From assembly GCA_030019365.1 (NCBI GenBank), contig JASEFA010000002.1, positions 514,103 through 578,102 on the forward strand: a DNA stretch of 64,000 bases, given 5' to 3'. Shown in pieces: positions 24,863 through 32,903 of the stretch (its first letter is position 1; each line of letters begins with the position of its first letter). The stretch comes from Bacillota bacterium (lineage in GTDB: Bacteria; Bacillota; Sulfobacillia; JACIYH01). The notes under the pieces are model-generated. The model saw only the letters and a program-made list of their open reading frames with translations, searched no databases and was not told where the DNA came from. The translations under genes were made by a program, and so were the position numbers.

Positions 24863-25600
24863 CTAGCGCGAGGTGCCGGGGAGATATGTCAGGGGATCGA
24901 CCGGCTTGCCCTCAAGCCGCAACTCGAAATGCAGGTGGGGGCTGCGGGCGTTGCCCGTCTGACCCGCCTTGCCCACCTCCTCACCCGCCGCCACCTTCTG
25001 TTTCTCCTTCACCAGCACCTCAGACAGATGGGCGTATACCGTGCTGAGGCCACCCCCGTGGTCGATTTCCACCACCTTCCCGTAGGCGGGGCTGGTGCGT
25101 ACCGCTTTCACCATGCCGGCCCCGGCTGCCAGCACCGGGGTACCCGCGGGGGCGGCGATGTCCAGGCCCTCGTGGAACTGGTCCTTGCCGGTGACGGGGT
25201 CCTTCCTCCACCCGAATCCGGAGGTAAGCTGGCCCTGTACCGGCCAGGCAAACGGGGACTGCTGCTCGGGAGGTGGTTTCTTGCCCCCCAGGATGGACCT
25301 CCAGGTCTCCACACTGAAGTAGCGGGCCATCACCTCACGCACCTGCCCCGACCGGTACCAGGCGACGGGGTCATAGTCCGCGTCCGCCACGTAGGCCACG
25401 GCCCGGCGCAGGTAAGCCGACTCCCCCAGTGGCAGCTGGTATGCCGCCACCAGCAGGGCGAACACGGCCAGAGATATGGCGGTTTGCCTGATCCAACCTG
25501 CCGGCCGCGCGCGCTCCACCTGGGGAGGGGAAAACCACTCCCGGGGCGGGCTCCACCTCTGCCGAATCCTCCTCCAGCGCCGACGCCAGGCCTTCAGCAT
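24863..25600 (-). CDS. spoIVFA: SpoIVFA-like M23 peptidase-domain membrane protein
   Basis: Partner and inhibitor of SpoIVFB in the mother-cell outer forespore membrane. The 245-residue product has a basic N-terminus, one membrane segment (about 40-58) and a C-terminal M23/LytM domain. The M23 metal ligands look complete: HEGLD, then YAHLSE and HLHFELRL (HxH). So this protein may be an active endopeptidase as well as a scaffold. I chose the ATG at 25600, preceded by GGAGGTG, over the start nine codons upstream. Neighbour spoIVFB supports the name. Confidence 0.88.
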   Translation of the reverse strand: MLKAWRRRWRRIRQRWSPPREWFSPPQVERARPAGWIRQTAISLAVFALLVAAYQLPLGESAYLRRAVAYVADADYDPVAWYRSGQVREVMARYFSVETWRSILGGKKPPPEQQSPFAWPVQGQLTSGFGWRKDPVTGKDQFHEGLDIAAPAGTPVLAAGAGMVKAVRTSPAYGKVVEIDHGGGLSTVYAHLSEVLVKEKQKVAAGEEVGKAGQTGNARSPHLHFELRLEGKPVDPLTYLPGTSR

Positions 25601-25625
25601 GCGGGGGCACCTCCCTCCCTGTCCC

Positions 25626-25655
25626 ATGTATATTGGCAGGCAACTGGCACTATGT
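25626..25655 (-). promoter_or_regulatory. Possible sigma-E-like promoter of spoIVFAB
   Basis: ACATA (25651-25655) and TATACAT (25626-25632), 18 bases apart on the minus strand, resemble the -35 ATA and -10 CATACAnT pattern of mother-cell sigma-E promoters. The spoIVF operon is sigma-E controlled in Bacillus. The match is partial and the call rests largely on context. Confidence 0.3.
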
Positions 25656-25714
25656 ACCTTCCCGGGCCGTGCCTAATCCGGCCCTGGTGAGGCAAAATAT
25701 GGTGGGGGGATGGG

Positions 25715-26134
25715 GTGGATCCCGAGGTGCTCAGCAGGATGCTGGCCGAACTGGCGCGGGAACATGCCCCGGAGGCGACGTTCTCTCCGCCCCTGCAGGT
25801 GGGAGAGCACACCGTCATCTGTGCCTCGTCGGTGAGCTGCCTGGCGGGAAGCCGGGGCCCGAACATGGTCATGAGCCTGCGTTCCAGCCCGTGCGCCGTC
25901 ATCGTCATCCGCCCGGGCCATTGCACCGTCCTCCCTCTGGGTGCCTCCGCAACCGTCGACCGGCTGCTGGAACTCGCTCCCCGCCTGCTCGCCCTCCTGG
26001 AGGGAGAGGCCCGCGACACCGCACCCGGTTCACCGGCTGAGCATGAAGGCACCCGTAGTGCAGGCGACCCCGCCGACGACGAGGCCCGGCCGCGGGCCGG
26101 GCCTCCTGCCACGATTTCCGATCAACCCGGATAA
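25715..26134 (+). CDS. Hypothetical protein, possibly GerW/YtfJ-like
   Basis: 139-residue protein with no confident family. Residues 20-95 alternate hydrophobic strands (VGEHTVICASSVSCLAG, SPCAVIVIRPGHCTVLPLG) in the way the GerW/YtfJ spore proteins do. The glycine-rich loop of that family is reduced here. The last 35 residues are low complexity and their DNA forms a strong hairpin, so that part may be untranslated or non-conserved. It diverges from spoIVFA and converges on the ferredoxin gene with a 2-base gap. GTG start after GGGGGG. Function is not established. Confidence 0.5.
   Translation: MDPEVLSRMLAELAREHAPEATFSPPLQVGEHTVICASSVSCLAGSRGPNMVMSLRSSPCAVIVIRPGHCTVLPLGASATVDRLLELAPRLLALLEGEARDTAPGSPAEHEGTRSAGDPADDEARPRAGPPATISDQPG
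26081..26105. terminator. GC-rich hairpin at the ferredoxin/hypothetical gene junction
   Basis: A perfect 10-bp stem (GAGGCCCGGC with its complement) with a 5-base loop lies in the last codons of the hypothetical gene and about 30 bases beyond the ferredoxin stop. It could terminate the long mre-min-rodA-ferredoxin transcript, but no T tract follows on either strand. Confidence 0.35.
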
Positions 26135-26136
26135 CC

Positions 26137-26433
26137 TTACGCCGAACGCCCCAGCGGCTGCCACTTGTCGCCGTTCTCCGGCTCCTTGCCGGGGTTCAGG
26201 CGCTGGAACTTGGCCAGCAACTCCTCTTTGGTTTCCCGGTGGTCGGGGTCTTCCAGGCAGGCGTCAGTGGGACACACCGAGGCGCACTGCTGCTCGGCGT
26301 GCCACCCGTAGCACTCGGTGCACTTATCGGGGTCGATCAGGTACACATCGTCCCCCGGGCTGATGGCCGAGTTCGGGCAGACCGGCTCGCACGCCCCGCA
26401 GCTGACACAGTCGCTCGTGATCTTCAGTGCCAT
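26137..26433 (-). CDS. 2[4Fe-4S] ferredoxin (YfhL-like)
   Basis: 98-residue electron carrier. The first cluster motif is CVSCGACEPVCPN; the second is CTECYGWHAEQQCASVCP, with the expanded spacing between second and third cysteine seen in Alvin-type/YfhL ferredoxins. A charged C-terminal tail of about 35 residues follows. It lies at the end of the mre-min-rodA run, 66 bases after rodA. Its redox partners cannot be read from its position, but the Hdr-Mvh complex elsewhere in the window would need a low-potential ferredoxin. Confidence 0.92.
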   Translation of the reverse strand: MALKITSDCVSCGACEPVCPNSAISPGDDVYLIDPDKCTECYGWHAEQQCASVCPTDACLEDPDHRETKEELLAKFQRLNPGKEPENGDKWQPLGRSA

Positions 26434-26499
26434 TCTCTCTCCTCCTTGCCCGCCCCGGGGCTACCTCACACCCCGGGCGATATTTGCCCCGCCCACGGC

Positions 26500-27645
26500 C
26501 TAGAAGCGAATCCCGTGCCTGCGGCCGTAGACGTTGAGCACCAACCCCAGACTCATCATGCAGGTGACCAGGCTGCTGCCTCCGTAACTCACGAAGGGCA
26601 GGGGGATACCGGTGATGGGCATGATCCCTACCGTCATCCCCACGTTCACCAGTACGTGGAAGGACAGCATGGACGCCACCCCGATGCAAATCAGGGCGCC
26701 CCGGTAGTCACCGGCCACACGGGCCACCCGCAGGATGCGGTACATAAGATAACAATACAACCCCAGCACCGCGATTCCTCCTGCAAACCCCAGTTCCTCT
26801 CCGATGACGGAAAAAACGAAGTCAGTGTGCCGGTTGGGGAGAAAGTTGAGCTGGTTCTGGGTGCCATAGAAGAGATGTTTGCCCCAGAACTCGCCGGAAC
26901 CGATGGCGATCTTGGACTGGAGCAGGTGGTATCCCGCCCCCAGGGGATCGCGGCCGGGCTGCAGGAACACCAGCAGGCGGTTCAGCTGGTAGTCCCGCAG
27001 GGGAAGGGGTACGCCCCAGTTGAGATGGGCCCAGATGGCGGCCACGACCAGGGACAGTCCCGCCCCCACCACTGCCACCAGGCGCCCCCCGGGTACGCCC
27101 GCGGCGTAAAGCATGCCCAGGAGCACCGCTCCCAGCACCAGGGAAGTGCCCAGGTCGGGTTGCACCAGGATCAGGAGCAGGGGCAGGGTCACATGGGCCA
27201 CATAGGGCGCGGCCTCGCGCAGGCCCCGGAGGGGGACTTCGCGCCGGCCCAGGTGAGCCGCCAGGGTGATGACGATGATGAGCTTGGCCAGCTCGGAAGG
27301 CTGGAAGTCGAAAGGCCCCAGGGGTATCCAGCGCTGGGCACCCTGAGCCTGCCGGCCCACCACCAGCACCGCCGCCAGCAGGACCAGATTGAGCACGTAA
27401 AGTGGCCCGGCCCAGCCCACGATGACCCGGTAATCGATGATCCTGGCCACCACGGCTGCCCCAACAGCCACCACCAACCACAGGAGTTGGCGGCGGACGA
27501 AGAAGAACCGGTCACCGGGGTTCATGCTGTATGAAGCGCTGGCGATGGCGGCCAGAGAGAAGGCCACCAATCCGGCCGTGGCCAGCACGATGCCCGGTTC
27601 CAGATCCCGCAGCCATGGACGGGGCCGGGAAACCTTCGCCGTCAT
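26500..27645 (-). CDS. rodA: SEDS-family peptidoglycan glycosyltransferase RodA
   Basis: Polytopic membrane enzyme that polymerises lipid II for cell elongation together with PBP2. About ten hydrophobic segments over 381 residues. SEDS signatures include FDFQPSELAKLIIVI, LVQPDLGTSLVL (with the catalytic aspartate), GKHLFYGTQNQLNFLPNRHTDF in parts, and the C-terminal ITGIPLPFVSYGGSSL. The ATG overlaps the minE stop by four bases. Its partner mrdA and mreBCD are upstream, which favours RodA over FtsW or SpoVE. Confidence 0.94.
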   Translation of the reverse strand: MTAKVSRPRPWLRDLEPGIVLATAGLVAFSLAAIASASYSMNPGDRFFFVRRQLLWLVVAVGAAVVARIIDYRVIVGWAGPLYVLNLVLLAAVLVVGRQAQGAQRWIPLGPFDFQPSELAKLIIVITLAAHLGRREVPLRGLREAAPYVAHVTLPLLLILVQPDLGTSLVLGAVLLGMLYAAGVPGGRLVAVVGAGLSLVVAAIWAHLNWGVPLPLRDYQLNRLLVFLQPGRDPLGAGYHLLQSKIAIGSGEFWGKHLFYGTQNQLNFLPNRHTDFVFSVIGEELGFAGGIAVLGLYCYLMYRILRVARVAGDYRGALICIGVASMLSFHVLVNVGMTVGIMPITGIPLPFVSYGGSSLVTCMMSLGLVLNVYGRRHGIRF

Positions 27646-27914
27646 AGGGACGCCCCCGCTCGCCGCACCGCCCTGATGGGGATGCTGGCAGCCAGGACTG
27701 CCTGCCGCTCACCGGAGACGACCCGGATCTCGATGCCCGCGCGATCAACCTCCAGGTACCGGGAAATGGCCGTCACCATCTCCTCCTTCAGCGCCTGCAG
27801 AAGATCGGGAGAGCAGCCCGCCCGGTCGTGCACCAGGATCAGGCGCAGCCGTTCTTTGGCCACCTCCCTGCTCGAGGAGGTGGCTGGCTGGCCCCGCCCC
27901 CTCCAGTTGAACAC
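27642..27914 (-). CDS. minE: Cell-division topological factor MinE
   Basis: 90-residue protein that drives MinD off the membrane and sets the pole-to-pole oscillation. The anti-MinCD region is VAKERLRLILVHDRAG; the dimer domain has LLQALKEEMVTAISRYLEVD then IEIRVV. GTG start, 19 bases after minD. Presence of MinE with MinCD means oscillating Min control rather than the DivIVA-anchored Bacillus type. Confidence 0.94.
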   Translation of the reverse strand: MFNWRGRGQPATSSSREVAKERLRLILVHDRAGCSPDLLQALKEEMVTAISRYLEVDRAGIEIRVVSGERQAVLAASIPIRAVRRAGASL

Positions 27915-27932
27915 GCCCGCTCCCCCCTCTCC

Positions 27933-28733
27933 TCAACGCGTGCCCGCCCCAATGAGGCGCCGCAGCTTCAGGAACCAGCCGTCCGGCTCCCAGACATTGG
28001 GCAGAGATACGTTCTCGCCCAGGAGCCGGCGGCACACCAGCCGGAAGGCGTGACCCGCCCGGGAATGGGGCGCGAGGACGGCAGGCTCCCCCCGGTTGGT
28101 GGACACGATGATCTGCTCGTCTTCCGGGATGGCTCCCAGGACCTCGATGGCCAGGACCTCGATCATGTCATCGATGTTCATCATGTCTCCCCGGCGCACC
28201 ATGTCCGCGCGCACCCGGTTGATGAGCAACAGAGGAGAGGCCATCTCCGTCGCCTCGAGCAGTCCGATCACGCGATCGGCGTCACGCACGGCCGCCACTT
28301 CCGGCGTGGTCACGATGACCGCCTTCTCCGCCGCCACCACCGCATTGCGAAACCCCTGCTCTATGCCGGCCGGCGAGTCCACCAGCACGTAATCGAATTC
28401 CCGTACCAGCTCCTGACAGAGGCTGCGCATCTGCTCCGGGCTCACTGCGGTCTTATCCTTGGTCTGAGCCGCGGGCAGGAGATACAGCCCTTCCACCCGT
28501 TTGTCCTTCACCAGAGCCTGCTTCAGACGGCAGTAACCCTCCGCCACGTCCACCAGGTCGTAGACGATCCGGTTTTCCAGCCCCATCACCACATCGAGAT
28601 TGCGCAGGCCGATATCCGCGTCCACCATGGCCACCCGCTTGCCCAGGAGGGCCAGACCGGTCCCCAGGTTGGCGGTGGCTGTGGTCTTGCCTACCCCGCC
28701 CTTGCCGGACGTGATCACCCATATCTCGCCCAT
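27933..28733 (-). CDS. minD: Septum-site determining ATPase MinD
   Basis: Membrane-associated ParA-family ATPase that recruits MinC. The deviant Walker A is VITSGKGGVGKTTATANLG at the N-terminus. DADIGLRNLDVVMGLENRIVYD and the switch region VLVDSPAGIEQGF follow, and a C-terminal amphipathic tail is rich in Arg/Leu. I favour the ATG at 28733, spaced correctly from GGGGGG; an ATG two codons upstream sits too near it. Between minC and minE in the standard order. Confidence 0.95.
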   Translation of the reverse strand: MGEIWVITSGKGGVGKTTATANLGTGLALLGKRVAMVDADIGLRNLDVVMGLENRIVYDLVDVAEGYCRLKQALVKDKRVEGLYLLPAAQTKDKTAVSPEQMRSLCQELVREFDYVLVDSPAGIEQGFRNAVVAAEKAVIVTTPEVAAVRDADRVIGLLEATEMASPLLLINRVRADMVRRGDMMNIDDMIEVLAIEVLGAIPEDEQIIVSTNRGEPAVLAPHSRAGHAFRLVCRRLLGENVSLPNVWEPDGWFLKLRRLIGAGTR

Positions 28734-28766
28734 CACCATCCCCCCCGAGATAGGTCACTCCCCGGT

Positions 28767-29468
28767 TTACAGACCCTCCACCACTATCTCCGCATCCCGC
28801 ACCCGGGCAAGCTCCGGCCGCACCCGCCCGCGGTCGCCCTCGGGTGCGCGCCGGATGAGGTCAGCTATGCGCAACTGGGTGGGGCACAGCCGCAGGGCCG
28901 CCACCACCGCGTTGCGTGAACCGTCCGCACCGGCATGGGCTACCCCCCGCAGGGCTCCCAGCACGATCACGTCTCCCGTGGCGACCACCTGAGCTCCGGG
29001 ATTGACATCCCCCATGATGACCACGTTGCCGCGGTAGCGAATTACCTGCCCGGAGCGGAGGGGCCCCCTCCTGACCAGCGTACGCTCACCCGGCTCCCGC
29101 ACCCGTCCCCTGGTGCGCGGCCCGGTTTCGCCCGCCGCCACCCGCGCCGCCGGGCGCTGGCCGGGCTGAACCGCCTCCGGGTCAACCGGGCCCGCAGGAA
29201 CGGAGTGACGACGTCGGGGAGCTGGGGGTGAGCCGCGCGCCCCATGTACCACCCGCACCAGCCGATAGCTGCGGGCATTCAGGATGCGTTCCACTTCCAC
29301 CAGCTCACGGGCACTCAGGACCAGGGGTCCGGTGTCGAGGATCACCTCCTCGCCCCCACCTTCTGCCAGGTCCTGGAGGACGGCCACCAGACGATCCCAG
29401 CCCCCTTCAAGGGGAATGCGGATGACCAGGCGACCGCCCACCTTGAGCAAGGCCAGGCCTTCCTCCAT
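28767..29468 (-). CDS. minC: Septum-site inhibitor MinC
   Basis: FtsZ-polymerisation inhibitor that acts with MinD at the poles. The N-terminal FtsZ-binding domain (about 1-85, LALLKVGGRLVIRIPLE and LVLSARELVEVERIL) is followed by an Arg/Pro-rich linker of about 60 residues. The C-terminal beta-helix domain contains HRG-like turns GQVIRYRGNVVIMGDVNPGA, ATGDVIVLGALRGVAHAG and CPTQLRIADLIRRAP. The ATG at 29468 follows GGAGGAG; the longer frame is not supported. First gene of minCDE. Confidence 0.93.
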   Translation of the reverse strand: MEEGLALLKVGGRLVIRIPLEGGWDRLVAVLQDLAEGGGEEVILDTGPLVLSARELVEVERILNARSYRLVRVVHGARGSPPAPRRRHSVPAGPVDPEAVQPGQRPAARVAAGETGPRTRGRVREPGERTLVRRGPLRSGQVIRYRGNVVIMGDVNPGAQVVATGDVIVLGALRGVAHAGADGSRNAVVAALRLCPTQLRIADLIRRAPEGDRGRVRPELARVRDAEIVVEGL

Positions 29469-29606
29469 CAACGGCCCACTCCTCCGATTTGCTCTCAAGC
29501 GGGCCGCCCCCGGCACAATCGGAAGCGGTCCCTGTCGCCCTGCCTCCCGGGCAAGCTACCAATTCTTCGCAAGCTCGCCAATTCCTGCCGCCCCACACCC
29601 GGATCA

Positions 29607-31475
29607 TCATTCTCCCGTGGTGATCGCGCTACCGGGAAGGCCAGGAGCCTCGAGGTGGAAATAGTCGGCCAAGATGTCACGGGCTACGCCCGCTGCTGCG
29701 GTACCGTGGCCACCCTGCTCGATCAGCACCGCCATCGCCAGCCGGGGCTGCTCATACGGTGCGTAGCACACGAACCAGGCGTGGTCGTCCCCGTGAGGGT
29801 TTTCCGCCGTGCCCGTCTTGCCCGCCACCGCCACGGGGAAACCGGCAAACACCCCTCCCGCAGTACCGCCCGGCAGGGTCACCGCCCGCATCCCTTCGCG
29901 CACCGCCCGCCACACCTCTTCCGGTAGCTCCACCCGTCCCTCCTCCTCGGGGGGAAACTCCTGCACGTTTCCCGCCGCATCTCTTACCTCGCGCACCAAC
30001 CGGGGACGGTACCTCACCCCCCCGTTCGCGATGACGCTCGTGTAGACGGCCATCTGGAGGGGTGTGAAACTCTGGAACCCCTGGCCAATCCCGGCATCCA
30101 TGTCTTCGGCCGGGTATTGCCAGCGAGGTGTATCGATCCAGGGGAAGAGCCGGCTGCCGTCACTCGCCCTTGCCTGGTACGCCCATTCTTTGTAGCCGGT
30201 GCTGGCGAGCACGCCCCCCGCCTCGCCCGGCAGTCCGATCTGGGTCTTCTGCCCCAACCCGAGGGCGGCAGCCCACCTGGCAATGCCATCCACCCCCACG
30301 CGCCGGGCCATCTCGTAGAAGTAGACGTCACAGGATCTGGCGATGGCCTGGCGGAGGTCGACAGGCCCGTGACCCGATCGCACCCAGCACCTCTTGGGCC
30401 GAGGCCAGCCCGCGGTCAGCGGGTGGTACCCCCGGCAAACCACCTTCTCCTCGGGGGTGACCTTGCCTTCCATCACGGCGGCAATGGCCGTGGCCATCTT
30501 GAAGGTAGAACCGGGGGCATACACACCCCCTATGGCCCGGTTCCAGAGGGGCCGGTCCGGTGAGGTCAGGTGAGCCCATTCCTCGGCGGTGAGCGGCCGG
30601 GTGAAAACGTTGGGGTCGAAACCGGGGTAGCTCACCAGGGCAAGCACCCCGCCCGTATTCACGTCCAGGGCCACCACCGCTCCTGCCCGCGCCCCGGGGT
30701 ACTTCTCCTGCAGGCGCTCGATGGTGGCGGCCAGGGCCCTTTCCGCCGCCTGCTGTAACCCGAGGTCGATGGTGAGGACCACGTCCTTACCCGGCGCGGG
30801 GGCGGTGACCGGAGGTATGTCCCGCACGGGAAACCCCCGGTGGTTGACCTCCACCTGTCTGCCCCCGTCTCTTCCCCGCAGCGAATCCTCCAGGACTGCT
30901 TCCAGCCCGGCCCTCCCCACCATGTCACCCAGGCGGTAACCCTTTTGCGTGACGTCCTCGGGTCCCGCCTCGCGCAGGTAACCCAGGACGTGGGCGGCCG
31001 TCGTACCCAGGGGATAAGAGCGCCGGGGGCGGACCTCGATCACCACCCCGGGTAGCTCGTAGCTGTGCTCTTCCACGACGGACTGCTGCTCGGGCGTCAG
31101 GTCCTCCACGATGCGCACCGGCTGGTAGAGGCGGTACCCCTGGGCCTTCACCCGCGCCTGCACCTCCGTGGGATCCAGGCCCAGCAGCTCGCCCAGCCGG
31201 GCGGCGCTCTCACGCACCTCATCCCAGCCCAGGAACACCAGGGAAAGCCCGAAGGCCGGGCGGTTGGTGGCCAGGGGTCTGCCGTTGCGATCGAAGATCT
31301 CCCCGCGGGGGGCAGGGATGTCCAGGATGCGGATGCGGTTACGATCAGCCAGGCGCCGGTAGGTTTCGGAAGCGGGACCCAGCTGCAAATAGGCCAGGGC
31401 GATGGCCAGGATCAGGAATACCCCCATTACCGCAAGGCTCAGCCGCCGGATGCGGCCCTCCCACCCCTCAGGCAC
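29607..31475 (-). CDS. mrdA: Penicillin-binding protein 2, elongasome transpeptidase
   Basis: Class B PBP that cross-links peptidoglycan during elongation. One N-terminal membrane segment (about 10-30) and a dimerisation region (RGEIFDRNGRPLATNRPAFG, about 57-76) precede the transpeptidase domain. Its motifs are YAPGSTFKMATA (active-site serine, SxxK), SCDVYFYEMA (SxD/N) and VAGKTGTAENP (KTG). 622 residues, GTG start overlapping mreD by 8 bases. Position after mreBCD and before min-rodA fits PBP2, working with RodA. Confidence 0.95.
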   Translation of the reverse strand: MPEGWEGRIRRLSLAVMGVFLILAIALAYLQLGPASETYRRLADRNRIRILDIPAPRGEIFDRNGRPLATNRPAFGLSLVFLGWDEVRESAARLGELLGLDPTEVQARVKAQGYRLYQPVRIVEDLTPEQQSVVEEHSYELPGVVIEVRPRRSYPLGTTAAHVLGYLREAGPEDVTQKGYRLGDMVGRAGLEAVLEDSLRGRDGGRQVEVNHRGFPVRDIPPVTAPAPGKDVVLTIDLGLQQAAERALAATIERLQEKYPGARAGAVVALDVNTGGVLALVSYPGFDPNVFTRPLTAEEWAHLTSPDRPLWNRAIGGVYAPGSTFKMATAIAAVMEGKVTPEEKVVCRGYHPLTAGWPRPKRCWVRSGHGPVDLRQAIARSCDVYFYEMARRVGVDGIARWAAALGLGQKTQIGLPGEAGGVLASTGYKEWAYQARASDGSRLFPWIDTPRWQYPAEDMDAGIGQGFQSFTPLQMAVYTSVIANGGVRYRPRLVREVRDAAGNVQEFPPEEEGRVELPEEVWRAVREGMRAVTLPGGTAGGVFAGFPVAVAGKTGTAENPHGDDHAWFVCYAPYEQPRLAMAVLIEQGGHGTAAAGVARDILADYFHLEAPGLPGSAITTGE

Positions 31476-31974
31476 CCGCCCTCACCCCGTGTGCGCGCTG
31501 CGCCCGCCGCACCCACCATCCCGGGAAGAAGACGGCCACCAGGCCGTTGTACAGGCTCGAGGGCAGGATCACCCGCGCCAGACCCACCCCCAGAGGCAGG
31601 GGAACACCCAGCGCCCGCCATACCGCCCAGCTGGTGAGTTCGGCCAGGACCGTTCCCCCCACCGCGGCCACCACCGGTACCAGGGGCTGATCACCGAAGA
31701 AGCGGGTGGCGGCCCGGGCGCTTACCAGGCCCACCAGGGTCAGGGCGAGGGCCCGCACGCCCAGATACTGTCCTACCATCGCGTCTTCCACCATGCCCGC
31801 AGCCGCTCCCAGCAGGCATCCGGCCAGGGTTCCCCGGGTAAGGGCATACCCGACCACGGCCAGCAGAAGGAGGTCCGGCTTCACCCCCAGCACGGCCAGG
31901 CGGGGAGCCATACCCGCCTGAATCACCGTGGCCAGAGCCAGCAGTCCCGCCGCGCCCAGCAACCTGCCCATCAT
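31468..31974 (-). CDS. mreD: Rod shape-determining protein MreD
   Basis: 168-residue membrane protein with about five hydrophobic segments, part of the MreBCD-RodA-PBP2 elongasome. Recognisable features: GVKPDLLLLAVVGYALTRG and LPSSLYNGLVAVFFPGWW. I chose the ATG at 31974 (product begins MMGRLLGAAG), preceded by GGGGAGG; the longer frame overlaps mreC's end and is low complexity. Overlaps mrdA by 8 bases. Confidence 0.9.
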   Translation of the reverse strand: MMGRLLGAAGLLALATVIQAGMAPRLAVLGVKPDLLLLAVVGYALTRGTLAGCLLGAAAGMVEDAMVGQYLGVRALALTLVGLVSARAATRFFGDQPLVPVVAAVGGTVLAELTSWAVWRALGVPLPLGVGLARVILPSSLYNGLVAVFFPGWWVRRAQRAHGVRAGA

Positions 31975-32005
31975 GACCCCGGCCTCCCCGCGCCCTCCAC
32001 CCCCT

Positions 32006-32887
32006 TCACGGCGTTGCCCCCGGTCCAGACGGGGGCGTGGCGCCGCCGGGTCCGGGCGCAACCGGTACGGGCAGACCGGCCCAGGACAGCAGGACCAGCA
32101 CCTCCCCCAGGCGGCGCAAATCGGCGGCGGGGCGCACGGTGGCGTACTGGACCAGACCGTAATCGCCCCGGAAGGTCTCCACCACGGTGCCCACCACCAG
32201 GTAGGGAGGAAACACGCCGCCCAGTCCCGACGTCACCACCTGATCGCCCGGCTCGACCCGGGCATCCCGGGAAAAAAAGCGCATCCTCAAAAGCTCCGTA
32301 CCAACCTGGCCGTAACAGACTCCGGCGTCCCGGGTGCGGCCCACCATGGTGCCCACCGCACTGCCGGGGTCCGAAAGCAGGGTCACCACCGACTGGTACA
32401 ACCCGGGGGACGACACCCTGCCCACCAGCCCCTGGGCGGTCATCACCGCCGCGTTTCTGTCTATCCCGGCCCTGGTTCCCTGGTCGATGACCACCCTGCT
32501 CAGCCAGTTGTCGGGGTTGCGGCCCACCACCTCCGCTCCCAGCACCCTGCCCGGCACGGGCGGCCGAAACCCCAGCAGGGCTCTCAGCCGTCGGTTTTCC
32601 TCCTCCAGCACGGCCAGCCGTCGCTCCAGGTCGCGGGCGCGGGCGGCCTCCCCCTTCAACTTCTCCTGTTCCCGCCTGATTTCGGGGAGAGACACCAGGG
32701 TGACCACCGTACCCTTCACCGCATCTGAGGCCCGGGCCACCACTTCCAGCGCCGGACGCAGCCCTTCCCGTACCGCCTGCTCCAGCGCCGTGACCCGCTC
32801 CCTCTCGGCGGCCGTGAGGCTGGCCAGGAGCACTACCAGGAAGCCCACCGCGAGGGCGGAAGCGACCCTGGCCACAGCGATCCGCAT
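32006..32887 (-). CDS. mreC: Rod shape-determining protein MreC
   Basis: Bitopic protein that links MreB filaments to extracytoplasmic synthases. N-terminal membrane segment at about residues 6-26, then a coiled coil (about 60-100, rich in Glu/Arg/Leu). The beta-barrel domain follows, containing VVGRNPDNWLSRVVIDQGTRAGI in parts, GLVGRVSSPG and VVTSGLGGVFPPYLVVGTV. 293 residues, with a Gly/Pro-rich tail. Lies between mreB and mreD, 16 bases after mreB. Confidence 0.94.
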   Translation of the reverse strand: MRIAVARVASALAVGFLVVLLASLTAAERERVTALEQAVREGLRPALEVVARASDAVKGTVVTLVSLPEIRREQEKLKGEAARARDLERRLAVLEEENRRLRALLGFRPPVPGRVLGAEVVGRNPDNWLSRVVIDQGTRAGIDRNAAVMTAQGLVGRVSSPGLYQSVVTLLSDPGSAVGTMVGRTRDAGVCYGQVGTELLRMRFFSRDARVEPGDQVVTSGLGGVFPPYLVVGTVVETFRGDYGLVQYATVRPAADLRRLGEVLVLLSWAGLPVPVAPGPGGATPPSGPGATP

Positions 32888-32903
32888 GATGTCCCTCCCC
32901 GGA

